Part shown: piece after piece, positions 6,968 through 14,910 of the stretch
Position numbering within the stretch: the stretch's first letter is position 1
Layout: every line of letters starts with the position of its first letter
Source of the DNA: Anaerolineae bacterium
GTDB lineage: Bacteria; Chloroflexota; Anaerolineae; Aggregatilineales; UBA3940
Direction: 5' to 3'
Assembly: GCA_016926985.1 (NCBI GenBank)
Contig: JAFGNO010000190.1
Coordinates: 1-16,922 of the forward strand
Length of the DNA: 16,922 nucleotides
Position numbers and translations under genes: made by a program
The notes under the pieces: model-generated
What the model was told of the DNA's origin: nothing
Seen by the model: the letters and a program-made list of their open reading frames with translations, nothing else
The model's database searches: none

Positions 6968-7696
6968 ATGACGAATAAAACATCAAAGGCAACTTCGCGC
7001 CGTGCGCGTCAGCGCCGTCGCTCGCAGAACCAGTTGATAGCTGGTGTGTCCATCTTTGCGGTTTTAGTGGTGCTTGGACTGATACTTCTCTCGTCTCGCC
7101 CAACCACTGATATCCAGATCGAGACGGATTATAATGACCTGCAGCAGTCTATTGACGAAAGCACAATCGGATTTGGGTTTGCTATCGGTGACCCGGCGGC
7201 GCCGGTAACAATGACTGAATTCTCGGATTTCAGTTGTTCTCACTGCCGTGATTTGTCAGACACGGTTCACAGGCTGATCGATGAGTATGTCAGGGCTGGT
7301 GTTTTACGTGTGGTGTTTAAGCCGGTCTCCTTTGTTAATCCAACCTATTCAACACCTGCCGCGCAGGCGGTTGTGTGTGCTGCCGAGCAGGGCATGGGCT
7401 GGGAGATGCATGATCATATATGGGCGTTATATGATGCAGCAGGGCCGGGCCTCTACACATCACAGCAATTAAGCGATCGGGCGAAGGATGTTGGCCTCAA
7501 CATGGCTGACTATTCACAATGCTTCTCCTCAGTATCTGCCAGCACCCGCGTCCAGAGTGTGCTGGCGGAGGCAAGCCAGTTGGGGATCAACGCGACACCG
7601 ACCGTCTTTGTGAACGGCACTCAGGTTTCGTGGCGTGGTGCTCAGTACGCTTATGCCGATCTCAAAGCAGCCATTGATGCGCTGATTGTCCCCTGA
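6968..7696 (+). CDS. Membrane-anchored DsbA-like thioredoxin-fold oxidoreductase
   Basis: Predicted extracytoplasmic thiol-disulfide oxidoreductase, 242 aa. A very basic N-terminus (RRARQRRRSQ, 11-20) precedes one membrane segment (23-42), giving an N-in, catalytic-domain-out anchor. The thioredoxin-like domain (about 70-240) carries a CSHC active site (Cys90, Cys93; FSDFSCSHC) and a cis-proline loop NATPTVFVNG (Pro211), as in the DsbA/Thioredoxin_4 group. Two further Cys (137, 185) are placed as in that group and may form a second pair. ATG at 6968 with GAGGGG 5 nt upstream, overlapping the stop of the preceding gene. It converges on the lipoprotein gene after 35 nt with no obvious terminator hairpin. 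It could be an oxidase or an isomerase/reductase; no DsbB/VKOR or DsbD partner is in the window. Confidence 0.87.
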   Translation: MTNKTSKATSRRARQRRRSQNQLIAGVSIFAVLVVLGLILLSSRPTTDIQIETDYNDLQQSIDESTIGFGFAIGDPAAPVTMTEFSDFSCSHCRDLSDTVHRLIDEYVRAGVLRVVFKPVSFVNPTYSTPAAQAVVCAAEQGMGWEMHDHIWALYDAAGPGLYTSQQLSDRAKDVGLNMADYSQCFSSVSASTRVQSVLAEASQLGINATPTVFVNGTQVSWRGAQYAYADLKAAIDALIVP

Positions 7697-7731
7697 CACG
7701 GCCTGTGATTTAAGCTGCTGACAAACACCGA

Positions 7732-8682
7732 TCAAGGGTATAACTGGCTAATCAGCGTGCGTTGCCCATCAGTCCATTGAAATAAATACAAGGGCAGGGC
7801 CAGGCGGTTGTCTGGCCCTTTTTCGTTGAATGATGCATCAAACGGGGTGCGGGCGGAGCTTCCGGCCCGCGCTACAACCTGTTGGATAGCAAACCAGGTT
7901 GCATAGTATGCTCTGAACGCCATCGGGCCGGGCGGAATACCGATATTTCCTTCTGTGTATCGGGTAATAAATATATCGATCTGGCTCTCTGGCATCACAG
8001 ATGGCGGTACCAACTCGGGCAGAATGTCTGCGCTGACATAATACTGACCGTCCGCCAGGCCGTTCGTCAGGCTGTAAAACTGCGATAGTCCCCAATCAGG
8101 ATTGCCAAGAAATGTTGCAGTGCCATTATGGTTGATTACCCGGCCTATCTCCTCAGACATTGTCCTCTGAAATTGCTCAATCATGATCTCAGATTCATCC
8201 AATTGAGTATCAGCCCATTGTGTGGCAGCGGATTGAAGGGTTGCGTAAGCAGGGGATATATAATAGATGGCGTTGTTACCGCTCTCCTCAAAGGTCGCCG
8301 CCGAAACCGTGACCAATGGGATATGGGCATCCACATAAACAGGCAGGGCGGCTTGTGTCGTGTTGTCGCGCCAGTGACCGATCACCATGACAATATCGGG
8401 ATCGGTGAGAAGGATTCTTGCTTGATCAGCGGCCAGTGCAGGGTCGCCGCTATCGTCATAAGCTACCAGTTCAATTGCCACACCAGTTTCCTGGCTTTGT
8501 TCAGCGTATTCTCTGATTGCCAGCCGTGCTGCGGGGATCACATCTACCCCTATCTCGCGGTATTGTCCCTCAAATGGTGCAATAAGCCCGATTTTGACCG
8601 CCTGCAGTGACTGGACACATCCCAGGAGCAGCAAGACTGATAGCAGCCAAACAAGCCAGATAGCCAGCTTAGGGGCATGCAT
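7732..8682 (-). CDS. Substrate-binding lipoprotein, branched-chain amino acid type
   Basis: Predicted surface lipoprotein with a type I periplasmic-binding-protein fold (Leu/Ile/Val-type, Peripla_BP_6-like), 316 aa from the chosen start. A signal peptide with lipobox LLGC is visible (Lys5, hydrophobic core to residue 20, Cys22 acylated). The mature part begins VKIGLIAPFEGQYREIGVDV, followed by YDDSGDPALAADQA and PDIVMVIGHW, the usual landmarks. The open frame runs further upstream to 8799, but that would bury the signal peptide and overlap mltG by 131 nt. The ATG at 8680-8682 overlaps mltG by 14 nt and has GAGGAG about 10 nt upstream. No permease or ATPase gene is adjacent, so ligand and transporter are unknown. 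It is the last gene of the alaS-to-mltG run. Confidence 0.83.
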   Translation of the reverse strand: MHAPKLAIWLVWLLSVLLLLGCVQSLQAVKIGLIAPFEGQYREIGVDVIPAARLAIREYAEQSQETGVAIELVAYDDSGDPALAADQARILLTDPDIVMVIGHWRDNTTQAALPVYVDAHIPLVTVSAATFEESGNNAIYYISPAYATLQSAATQWADTQLDESEIMIEQFQRTMSEEIGRVINHNGTATFLGNPDWGLSQFYSLTNGLADGQYYVSADILPELVPPSVMPESQIDIFITRYTEGNIGIPPGPMAFRAYYATWFAIQQVVARAGSSARTPFDASFNEKGPDNRLALPLYLFQWTDGQRTLISQLYP

Positions 8683-9838
8683 TAGCCAGATGCTCCTCGT
8701 AAGTGATGGCAAAATTGTGTCGGCCGCTGCCATCGCAAGTTGTCCGAAAATATAGGTAAGGGGTGTCTTCTGGCTGTAATACAGCGCGTATTGCATCAAA
8801 ACCAGGGCTGGCGATTGGGCCGGGGGGGAGCCCCGGGTTCAGGTAGGTGTTGTATGGCGAGATAACGCTGTAGTAATCGTTTGCAGTCAGGTCCAAGTTC
8901 CACCATTGACCGGTTGCAGGCTGAAAACCCATTGCATACTGGACTGTTGGGTCAGCTTCCAGGTTCATGCCGATCTGGAGCCTGTTCAGGTATACACTGG
9001 CAATGACGGCCCGCTCTTCAGCAACAACTGCCTCGCGTTCAACAATGCTTGCCACAGTCAGGATATCGTAGAGCGAGCTGAACGAGCCGCTGTAACCTTG
9101 CGATAGCTCACCATCCAGCTGGACGCTTAAGCGTTCCAGCATTTTGGTGACCAGGTCATCTGCATTTGCATCCATTGATATGAAGTAAGTGTCCGGGAAA
9201 AGATAACCCTCAAGCGTTGCTGATTCGGGTATGGTGTTCACAATGGTGTGCTGACCATACCAACGGGCTGGGCCTTGAGTGGCATTCAGGAAATCCTGTC
9301 CTGTGAATGGAAGGTCTGTCTGAGTATCAAGCCAGGCTGCGATCTGTTCACGTCGCCATCCTTCAGTAATGGTCAGGACCAATTCAACCTGGTTGCTTCC
9401 TGTCAGGGTTCCTGCAATGTCCGGGATCGGCATGGTCCGGGTCAGTGCAAAGATGCCGGTTTCAAGCTGAACATCCAGCCCATAGAACTGAAGATAGCGG
9501 ATAAAGACCTGCTCACTGGTTATCAGCCCGTGCTCTGAGAGATTTGTAGCCACATCCCTGGCCGTTTCGCCCGGGTTTACGGTGAAGTAGACAGCCGTAT
9601 GATCGGTGCTGGCTGGCGTATTCAGGTCCTTCTGGTTCATTACCAGGAAACCGGCAGCCCAGGCTGCTTCAAGCGGGCTTAATGAGGTTGTTTCGGGTAT
9701 TGCAAGGCCGGCCTGGTCAAAGGCGGCAATGGCTGCCACAGCTCCAAGCAGCAGGATTGCTATACATGCTGCGGAAATAAACAGCAGCAGCCACCCAGAG
9801 CGACGGCGGGACCTAGGATATTGTGTTGATGGTGTCAT
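8669..9838 (-). CDS. mltG: Endolytic murein transglycosylase MltG
   Basis: Cleaves nascent glycan strands in the cell envelope, setting peptidoglycan chain ends (YceG/MltG family), 389 aa. It has a basic N-terminus and a single membrane anchor (about 16-40). A LysM-like region lies at about 82-150 (FTVNPGETARDVATNL), and the catalytic domain at about 155-370 holds TLEGYLFPDTY, the catalytic Glu267 in ASIVERE, VYLNRLQIGMNLEADPTVQYA and SPYNTYLNPGLPPGPI. All hallmark blocks are present, so the enzyme should be active. The ATG at 9836-9838 lies within the last codons of ruvX (26-nt overlap); no other upstream or nearby internal Met fits. Synteny alaS-x-ruvX-mltG is known in Bacillota and Actinomycetota, supporting a conserved housekeeping unit. 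Confidence 0.94.
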   Translation of the reverse strand: MTPSTQYPRSRRRSGWLLLFISAACIAILLLGAVAAIAAFDQAGLAIPETTSLSPLEAAWAAGFLVMNQKDLNTPASTDHTAVYFTVNPGETARDVATNLSEHGLITSEQVFIRYLQFYGLDVQLETGIFALTRTMPIPDIAGTLTGSNQVELVLTITEGWRREQIAAWLDTQTDLPFTGQDFLNATQGPARWYGQHTIVNTIPESATLEGYLFPDTYFISMDANADDLVTKMLERLSVQLDGELSQGYSGSFSSLYDILTVASIVEREAVVAEERAVIASVYLNRLQIGMNLEADPTVQYAMGFQPATGQWWNLDLTANDYYSVISPYNTYLNPGLPPGPIASPGFDAIRAVLQPEDTPYLYFRTTCDGSGRHNFAITYEEHLANACP

Positions 9839-10289
9839 CGAGGGTCATTCCCGGCTCGTATTCTGAACTACTGACATCCAGATACTCCTGTAAAAACGTG
9901 GCGGCTGCAATATGGTCGATTGGTTTCTGGTGGCGGCGGCCTGGAGGTGTCCCTTTCCGGGGTTTTGTTTTGCTGGCATCGTGCGTGGAATAGCTCTCAT
10001 CCCAAAAAACCAGCGGAATATCAATATGGTGGACGAGACGGCTGGCCCATTCTATGACCTTTTTCGCCTGCATGCCTGTTCCTCCGTCAGAGGCTGTGGG
10101 CAATCCTACAACAATTTTGATGACATCAAATTCACTGACAAGTTTTGCGATAGTCTGATAGGCAGTCGAAGATGGCTGAGCAGATAGAACACCATGGGGT
10201 TGGGCGAATAAGCCAAAGGGATCGCTGAGGGCAATCCCAATTCGGACCTCTCCGTGGTCTATCCCCATGATACGCCGTTGTTCGGTCAT
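9813..10289 (-). CDS. ruvX: Putative pre-16S rRNA nuclease / Holliday junction resolvase RuvX (YqgF)
   Basis: RNase H-fold nuclease of the YqgF family, 158 aa, implicated in 5' maturation of 16S rRNA and annotated as RuvX. Visible: GIDHGEVRIGIALSDP (9-24, first catalytic Asp11), KIVVGLPTASDGG (58-70), FWDESYST (95-102, usually DER..T) and PIDHIAAATFLQEYL (123-137, last acidic residue Asp125). The insert KPRKGTPPGRRHQK precedes the last motif. The C-terminal 20 residues beyond the core are an add-on that overlaps mltG's start. The ATG overlaps the TGA of the upstream membrane-protein gene (ATGA, 10286-10289), implying coupled translation. Confidence 0.92.
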   Translation of the reverse strand: MTEQRRIMGIDHGEVRIGIALSDPFGLFAQPHGVLSAQPSSTAYQTIAKLVSEFDVIKIVVGLPTASDGGTGMQAKKVIEWASRLVHHIDIPLVFWDESYSTHDASKTKPRKGTPPGRRHQKPIDHIAAATFLQEYLDVSSSEYEPGMTLDDTINTIS

Positions 10290-11818
10290 AGCTGACCTGC
10301 GATTCTGATGACGATCCGCTTGCTTAAATAGGGCAGGGTTGGCCAGAAGCTGGGTCTTATATCAATCTCAGGGGGTGTGTCCAGGGCCAGCTCTCGATCA
10401 AGGCGCAGGCTCGCTTCGCGCAGGCTGACACCGCGAACCAGTTCCTGCACCGAGGATGGGTCAATTGCGGTCACCACTTCACCTGAGCCTTGCATAATAA
10501 AAGTTACGCGCCGTTCATCATCCACACCCAACACATCGCCACGCCTGAAAATGAGCGTGTCGGATGTGATGACATAACCCATACCCATTTTCCCCGCCAG
10601 TTCATCATAAACCACTTCACGGGCAAGACGCTCATCAATGGCCGTTCCCTGGATGGTGACTCGCATGGTTAGCCTGAGTTCATCAGCTGCCTGCCCCACA
10701 TTGCTGCTGTAAATCTCTGAGTGGATGATTGCGACAATCAATGTTTCAACGGGCACAAACTCCTGCTCAAACAACAGATCAGATTGCATTTCTGCCAGTG
10801 CGCGTTGGTGCAGTTGCTGTAACAGGATCCCGCGCACCCGGCTAATGTCTGCCTCTGATACTGCCTGAATATCGGTTACATTCCCTCCGCGTGTTGGCTC
10901 TGTGTTGATGACGCCCACCCTGCCTGCCAGGGAGCCTTCGACCTCATTGATTCGTTCACTGGGGACATTGCCGGTAAATCCCGGCTCAACTGCAATGATT
11001 GGGACTTCGACATTTCCCCCCACACGCCCGGGAAGGGTAGCATCAACCAATGTCTCGAATCGGACTGGCTGTGCCGCGCTGGTGCGGACGATAGTGCCTT
11101 TGGGTATTGTGACCTGTTCGGGAATGAGGTTGGTGAACACGACTATCCCGCGGGAACTCTCTGTTGGCAAAGCTGCCGTGCCGGTGGTTTCCACAGATGC
11201 CGAACTCGCAACTTCCACGCCAACAAATCTGGCGCCGATCTGAGCGTGTTCAATATTGCTGTCTGCCGCGCTCGGGTTAGCCGTGATGGTTGTTGTGACA
11301 GTCACCTGGTTTCCGGCAGGATCCAGGTAGATTGTTGCTCTGGGAATGACGATATACGCACTGGTGAGTAGGGTAACAAGCAAAATCGTGAGGAGGATAA
11401 TCCCCAGAATACGCTGTACTTTTGCCAGTCTTTCCCGATTCTGTTTGGTTAACCGCGAGCCAGCTTCAGCCAGTTCTTGGTCAAGGGATACAGGCTGAGC
11501 TTCACGGACAATCGGTTGTTTTTCGCTTATAGTGCGCCAGTACTTATTCTGGCTGGCATCTACAGTCCGGAAGGTTGGAATACCCAGGTCACGAGCATGG
11601 TCGATGACTATCGGGTCACGGGTGATCAGGGCAAGTTGTGATTTGCGACGGATGACCTCACGCTGCAACAGGACAAGGTCCAGCCGGTCTTGCAGTATTT
11701 TGTGCGATTTGTCCTCCGGGAAAACAAGTAGCACGCGTGGCGCGCGGATCCAGCCCAGTTTATCCCGCACTGAGACAATATCATCATGTGGTTCCAGGTG
11801 GATGATCTGTTCTTTCAC
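10286..11818 (-). CDS. Membrane protein with baseplate J/gp47-like domain
   Basis: Protein of 510 aa; function unknown. Residues 1-95 form a Rossmann-like alpha/beta cytoplasmic domain (HLEPHDDIVSVRDKLGW, APRVLLVFPED, LQREVIRRKSQLALITRDP, ARDLGIPTF). A single membrane helix spans about 137-157, followed by a large extracytoplasmic part. Around 205-300 it matches the baseplate J/gp47-like pattern: IPKGTIVRTS (238-247), a strand repeat, then VPIIAVEPGFTGNVPSERI (272-290). The C-terminal 180 residues are alpha/beta and close with a short aromatic segment. The start is GTG at 11816-11818 with AGG 6 nt upstream; the stop overlaps ruvX. There are no other phage genes, so this is a cellular use of the domain. 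It sits between alaS and ruvX, where Bacillus has ireB (yrzL). A cell-wall or membrane scaffold role is inference only. Confidence 0.75.
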   Translation of the reverse strand: MKEQIIHLEPHDDIVSVRDKLGWIRAPRVLLVFPEDKSHKILQDRLDLVLLQREVIRRKSQLALITRDPIVIDHARDLGIPTFRTVDASQNKYWRTISEKQPIVREAQPVSLDQELAEAGSRLTKQNRERLAKVQRILGIILLTILLVTLLTSAYIVIPRATIYLDPAGNQVTVTTTITANPSAADSNIEHAQIGARFVGVEVASSASVETTGTAALPTESSRGIVVFTNLIPEQVTIPKGTIVRTSAAQPVRFETLVDATLPGRVGGNVEVPIIAVEPGFTGNVPSERINEVEGSLAGRVGVINTEPTRGGNVTDIQAVSEADISRVRGILLQQLHQRALAEMQSDLLFEQEFVPVETLIVAIIHSEIYSSNVGQAADELRLTMRVTIQGTAIDERLAREVVYDELAGKMGMGYVITSDTLIFRRGDVLGVDDERRVTFIMQGSGEVVTAIDPSSVQELVRGVSLREASLRLDRELALDTPPEIDIRPSFWPTLPYLSKRIVIRIAGQL

Positions 11819-11890
11819 GTTATGCCTGTAAGCGGTAGTCCTGGATTGACAATAAGTGCCTGCTGCTGCCCAGTGTGGTTGCTGCTGGCT

Positions 11891-14605
11891 TCATTCTGTA
11901 AGCATGCTCTGTATTATTCCGGTGACGCCTGATAGGGCGCTGACAAGCTTCTCGGGTTCCCTGCCCCCTGCAGTGGCAAAATCCGGGCGACCGCCGCCGC
12001 CGCCCCCAACTTTCTGGGCAACATCATTCACAATCCGACCGGCATGGATGCCCTTTTCAACCAGATCTGACGTAACTTTTGCCACAAGGCGTGCCTTGCC
12101 ATCAATGGGGGCCCCCAGCACCACAATCCCGCTGGTCAGGCGGTCTCGGCACCAGTCAGCCATTTCGGCCAGAAGATCGGCATCAGCAGCGTCAACCTGT
12201 GCAGCAACTACCTTGACCCCATCCAGATCAGTGGCGGTCTCAAGCAAATGATCGAGGGACTGCCGGGCAGACTGCCTGGCCAGGGTTTCAACCCTGCGAG
12301 TTGTTTCATTCAGGCTCTCTATCAAACGGTCAACCGCGTCAACGATGTTTTCGGGCTGTGTGTTAAGCCTGTCCGATAACAGCGACATCTGGTTCAATCG
12401 GCGTGTAATCAGGTCAAACGCGCCCCATCCGGTGACCGCTTCAATCCTGCGCACGCCCGCACCGCTGCTTTCCTCGTGTGTGATGAGAAAGTATCCGATC
12501 TCTCCTGTTGAGCGCACATGAGTGCCGCCACACAGCTCGTAGCTGAAACGGGCCTCTTTTGCGGGGTCTCCAATTGTGACTGTCCTGACTTCATCACCGT
12601 ATTTTTCCCCGAATAACGCCATTGCGCCTTCTTTGCGGGCTTCTGACAGGGGTTTATGCACAATCTCAAGCGGTATATTAGCGAGGATCATGTTGTTCAC
12701 CAGCGCAGCGATCTGGTCAAGCTCCTCTCCGCTTAGCGGGGAATTATGCGTGAAGTCGAACCGGAGCCGGTCTGGCGCAACCAGCGATCCTTTCTGGCGG
12801 ACATGGTCACCGAGCCCGCTGCGGAGGGATGCGTGCAGCAGGTGGGTTGCAGTATGGTTGCGCATGATATCCCAGCGTCTGGCCAGGTCAATATGCCCAA
12901 CCACAGGGTCTGCCACATGAACTTCGCCGTTGGTGACCTGTCCGATATGAACAATCAGGCTGCCAACCGGCTCTCGCATATTGTAAACCTCTATCTCCCA
13001 TCCTGCACCGGACAGAGTCCCTGTGTCGCTGATCTGTCCACCGGATTCAACGTAGAATGCGGTTTGGTTCAGAACGATTTCCACCTCATCGCCATAGCTG
13101 GCGGATAGTTCAATCTGGCCATCCCTGATGATGGATGCTATTCTGCTCTTAAAAGGGAGCTTACTGGTATCGTAAGGATTGTATGAAATGCCTTGGTTTT
13201 CAATAACGCCTTCCTGTCTGAGCTTCTCAAGGAGGGTGCTGTAGGTGGTAACATCCTCAAAAGCGCCGATTTCGCCACCTGAAATCTCGCGGTGTTTGTC
13301 CAACTCTGCGTAAAAACTCGATTCATCGACTGAATAGCCGCGTTCATTGAGCAGGTCGCGGGTGAGTTCCAGGGGTAATCCATGCGTGGCAAACAGGAAA
13401 AAGGCCTCCCGCCCGGACATGACAGTCTTCCCGGAGGCTTCCATGTCCCTGATCCGTGCGTCCAGTTCGGCCAATGAGTTGCTGAGTGATTTTGTGAACC
13501 GCTCTTCTTCTGCTGATATCTGGTAGCGAATTGCGGTGCGGTATTGAAGCAGTTCCGGGTAAGCCGGACTCATTTTGCAGATAACTGCGTCGGCCAGGTC
13601 GGTTAAAAACGGGCGCTCAATCCCCATCGAGTTGGCAAATCGAAGCGCTCTCCTGATCAACATGCGCGGGATATATTCACGTCCTGTGGTACCGGGATTA
13701 ACGCCGTCGGCAATCAGGAATGATGCCGCCCGGATATGATCTGCTATGACCCGGTAGGGTATATTGTGCTGTTCTCTTGTCGCATCGTCATGACCAAGGA
13801 TCTCCTGTGTGGCGTCCATAAGATCAGTGAAAAGCTCCGTATCATAATTGGTCTTCACGCCCTGCATGACCGCCAACAAACGCTCAAATCCCATGCCAGT
13901 ATCAACGCCTGGGGCAGGGAGGGGAATGTCATATTGACCGCTGTGGTCTGGGTCGGGTTCAGTCCGGTTATATTCCATGAAGACCAGATTCCAGAGCTCA
14001 AGGAAGCGATCGTCCTCTTTTTGCAGCGCCTCTAGAATGCTGGCTTCGCCAAGTTCTGGCTTGAGGTCCCAGTGAATTTCGCTTGTTGGCCCGCACGGCC
14101 CTGTCTCCGCCATCTGCCAGAAATTCGTCTTTGGACTCATCCGGGCAACACGCGCCGGGCTGATCCCGATTTCTTTGGTCCAGATATCGTACGCTTCGTC
14201 GTCGGTTTGGAAAACCGTAAATACCAGGCGATTGGGGGGTATCTGGTAAACCTCTGTGATCAGTTCATACGCGTAATGAATGGCTTCGCGCTTGAAATAG
14301 TCCCCAAAACTGAAATTTCCAAGCATCTCAAAAAAGGTGTGATGGCGCGGGGAAGGGCCAACATTTTCCAGATCGTTGTGCTTCCCGCTGATCCGCATAC
14401 ATTTCTGCGCGGTCGTGGCTCTGGCATAGGACCGGCTGTCAGTGCCCAGGAATACATCCTTGAACTGCACCATCCCGGCATTGGTAAATAGCAGGGTGGG
14501 GTCTTTACCGGGAACCAATGAAGATGACTGCACGACGGCGTGTCCTTTGCCTGCAAAAAAGTCAAGAAAGGCCTGCCTGACAGATGAACTATCCCACTTT
14601 TCCAT
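11891..14605 (-). CDS. alaS: Alanyl-tRNA synthetase
   Basis: Charges tRNA-Ala in the cytoplasm; 904 aa, full length (family about 870-900). Class II catalytic core in residues 1-250 (TNAGMVQFKDVFLG, motif 2 region RHHTFFEMLGNFSFGDYFK, motif 3 GVDTGMGFERL). The editing domain has zinc ligands His584/His588 (HTATH) and Cys692/His696 (CGGTH). The C-Ala tail ends with KVGGGGGGRPDFATAGG. No key residue appears lost. The ATG at 14603-14605 has AAAGG 7 nt upstream and lies about 35 nt below a predicted promoter, so alaS begins its own transcription unit. The baseplate-J-like gene follows after 72 nt. Confidence 0.97.
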   Translation of the reverse strand: MEKWDSSSVRQAFLDFFAGKGHAVVQSSSLVPGKDPTLLFTNAGMVQFKDVFLGTDSRSYARATTAQKCMRISGKHNDLENVGPSPRHHTFFEMLGNFSFGDYFKREAIHYAYELITEVYQIPPNRLVFTVFQTDDEAYDIWTKEIGISPARVARMSPKTNFWQMAETGPCGPTSEIHWDLKPELGEASILEALQKEDDRFLELWNLVFMEYNRTEPDPDHSGQYDIPLPAPGVDTGMGFERLLAVMQGVKTNYDTELFTDLMDATQEILGHDDATREQHNIPYRVIADHIRAASFLIADGVNPGTTGREYIPRMLIRRALRFANSMGIERPFLTDLADAVICKMSPAYPELLQYRTAIRYQISAEEERFTKSLSNSLAELDARIRDMEASGKTVMSGREAFFLFATHGLPLELTRDLLNERGYSVDESSFYAELDKHREISGGEIGAFEDVTTYSTLLEKLRQEGVIENQGISYNPYDTSKLPFKSRIASIIRDGQIELSASYGDEVEIVLNQTAFYVESGGQISDTGTLSGAGWEIEVYNMREPVGSLIVHIGQVTNGEVHVADPVVGHIDLARRWDIMRNHTATHLLHASLRSGLGDHVRQKGSLVAPDRLRFDFTHNSPLSGEELDQIAALVNNMILANIPLEIVHKPLSEARKEGAMALFGEKYGDEVRTVTIGDPAKEARFSYELCGGTHVRSTGEIGYFLITHEESSGAGVRRIEAVTGWGAFDLITRRLNQMSLLSDRLNTQPENIVDAVDRLIESLNETTRRVETLARQSARQSLDHLLETATDLDGVKVVAAQVDAADADLLAEMADWCRDRLTSGIVVLGAPIDGKARLVAKVTSDLVEKGIHAGRIVNDVAQKVGGGGGGRPDFATAGGREPEKLVSALSGVTGIIQSMLTE

Positions 14606-14646
14606 AGATGGACCTTTACATTCCTGATACGGATCAGAGTGTGGTG

Positions 14647-14675
14647 ATTATACGCAAACCAAAAGACCATGACAA
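14647..14675 (-). promoter_or_regulatory. Predicted sigma-70-type promoter of alaS
   Basis: On the minus strand TTGTCA (14670-14675, 5 of 6 to TTGACA), a 17-nt spacer, and TATAAT (14647-14652, perfect -10). Transcription would start near 14640, giving a leader of about 35 nt. It lies just downstream of the intrinsic terminator at 14680-14710, so alaS is insulated from fabF-fabH transcription. The short leader leaves no room for a T-box riboswitch after this start. Confidence 0.72.
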
Positions 14676-14679
14676 AGGG

Positions 14680-14710
14680 AAACAAATAGGGCTGACACGT
14701 TGGTCAGCCC
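14680..14710 (-). terminator. Rho-independent terminator after fabH
   Basis: Minus strand: perfect 8-bp stem GGGCTGAC/GTCAGCCC (14703-14710 and 14689-14696) with a 6-nt loop, followed by the U-rich tract TATTTGTTT. It should end transcripts from fabF-fabH, about 200 nt past the fabH stop. In the plus direction it is preceded by an A-rich run and lacks a T tract, so it is one-directional. Confidence 0.8.
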
Positions 14711-14910
14711 CGGCGAACCCCGCGACAGGCTCGCTCATCAGGAGAGGAGAGGTCACATGATAGTTGTCTCATGTGTGTGGGGTCCCAAGCCCACTGATTG
14801 CGCTGCTTAATATAACGCTCGGGCTGTGTAGATGTGACATTCGGCGGTCGGGTATTACCTGAGATGCGATATACTCCCCCGCTCAAGCTAGGTGTTCCCT
14901 TGTGCCAATC
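14711..14910 (-). other. Structured fabH 3' region / fabH-alaS spacer
   Basis: Two hundred bases between the fabH stop and the terminator with no recognised gene. On the minus strand it holds a perfect 7-bp hairpin CACATGA/TCATGTG (14754-14775, 8-nt loop), a GTGGG/CCCAC stem (about 14777-14794), and a GCGAGCC/GGTTCGC stem (about 14713-14734, with one G-U). An upstream GTCACAT (14832-14838) can pair instead with the ATGTGAC part of the first hairpin. The fabH frame stays open through this region after the TAG until a TGA at 14704. Known RNA families (T-box, SRP, RNase P, tmRNA) do not match by eye. It may be a long 3' UTR or an unrecognised small RNA. Confidence 0.4.

Noticed and set aside
7697..7731. 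Bidirectional terminator between the convergent DsbA-like and lipoprotein genes
   Set aside because: The 35-nt gap has no convincing stem or T tract on either strand.
8683..8799. Longer N-terminus for the substrate-binding protein
   Set aside because: It would overlap mltG by 131 nt and hide a good lipoprotein signal peptide that starts at the ATG at 8682.
10286..11818. Prophage or contractile injection system suggested by the baseplate-J-like domain
   Set aside because: The protein has a membrane helix and sits in a housekeeping operon; no tail, sheath, capsid, integrase or lysis genes occur in the window.
12746..13108. Plus-strand open frames inside alaS and similar long frames opposite other genes
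   Set aside because: They are antisense or out-of-frame shadows of strongly conserved genes, without family motifs or RBS.
14713..14740. Hammerhead ribozyme from CTGATGA followed by a stem (minus strand)
   Set aside because: After the stem the required GAAA is replaced by CGGG, and no stem III/cleavage site is apparent.
14711..14910. T-box riboswitch upstream of alaS
   Set aside because: No UGGNACCGCG-like T-box sequence is seen, and a strong alaS promoter lies downstream of the hairpins and terminator, so the region is not in the alaS leader.
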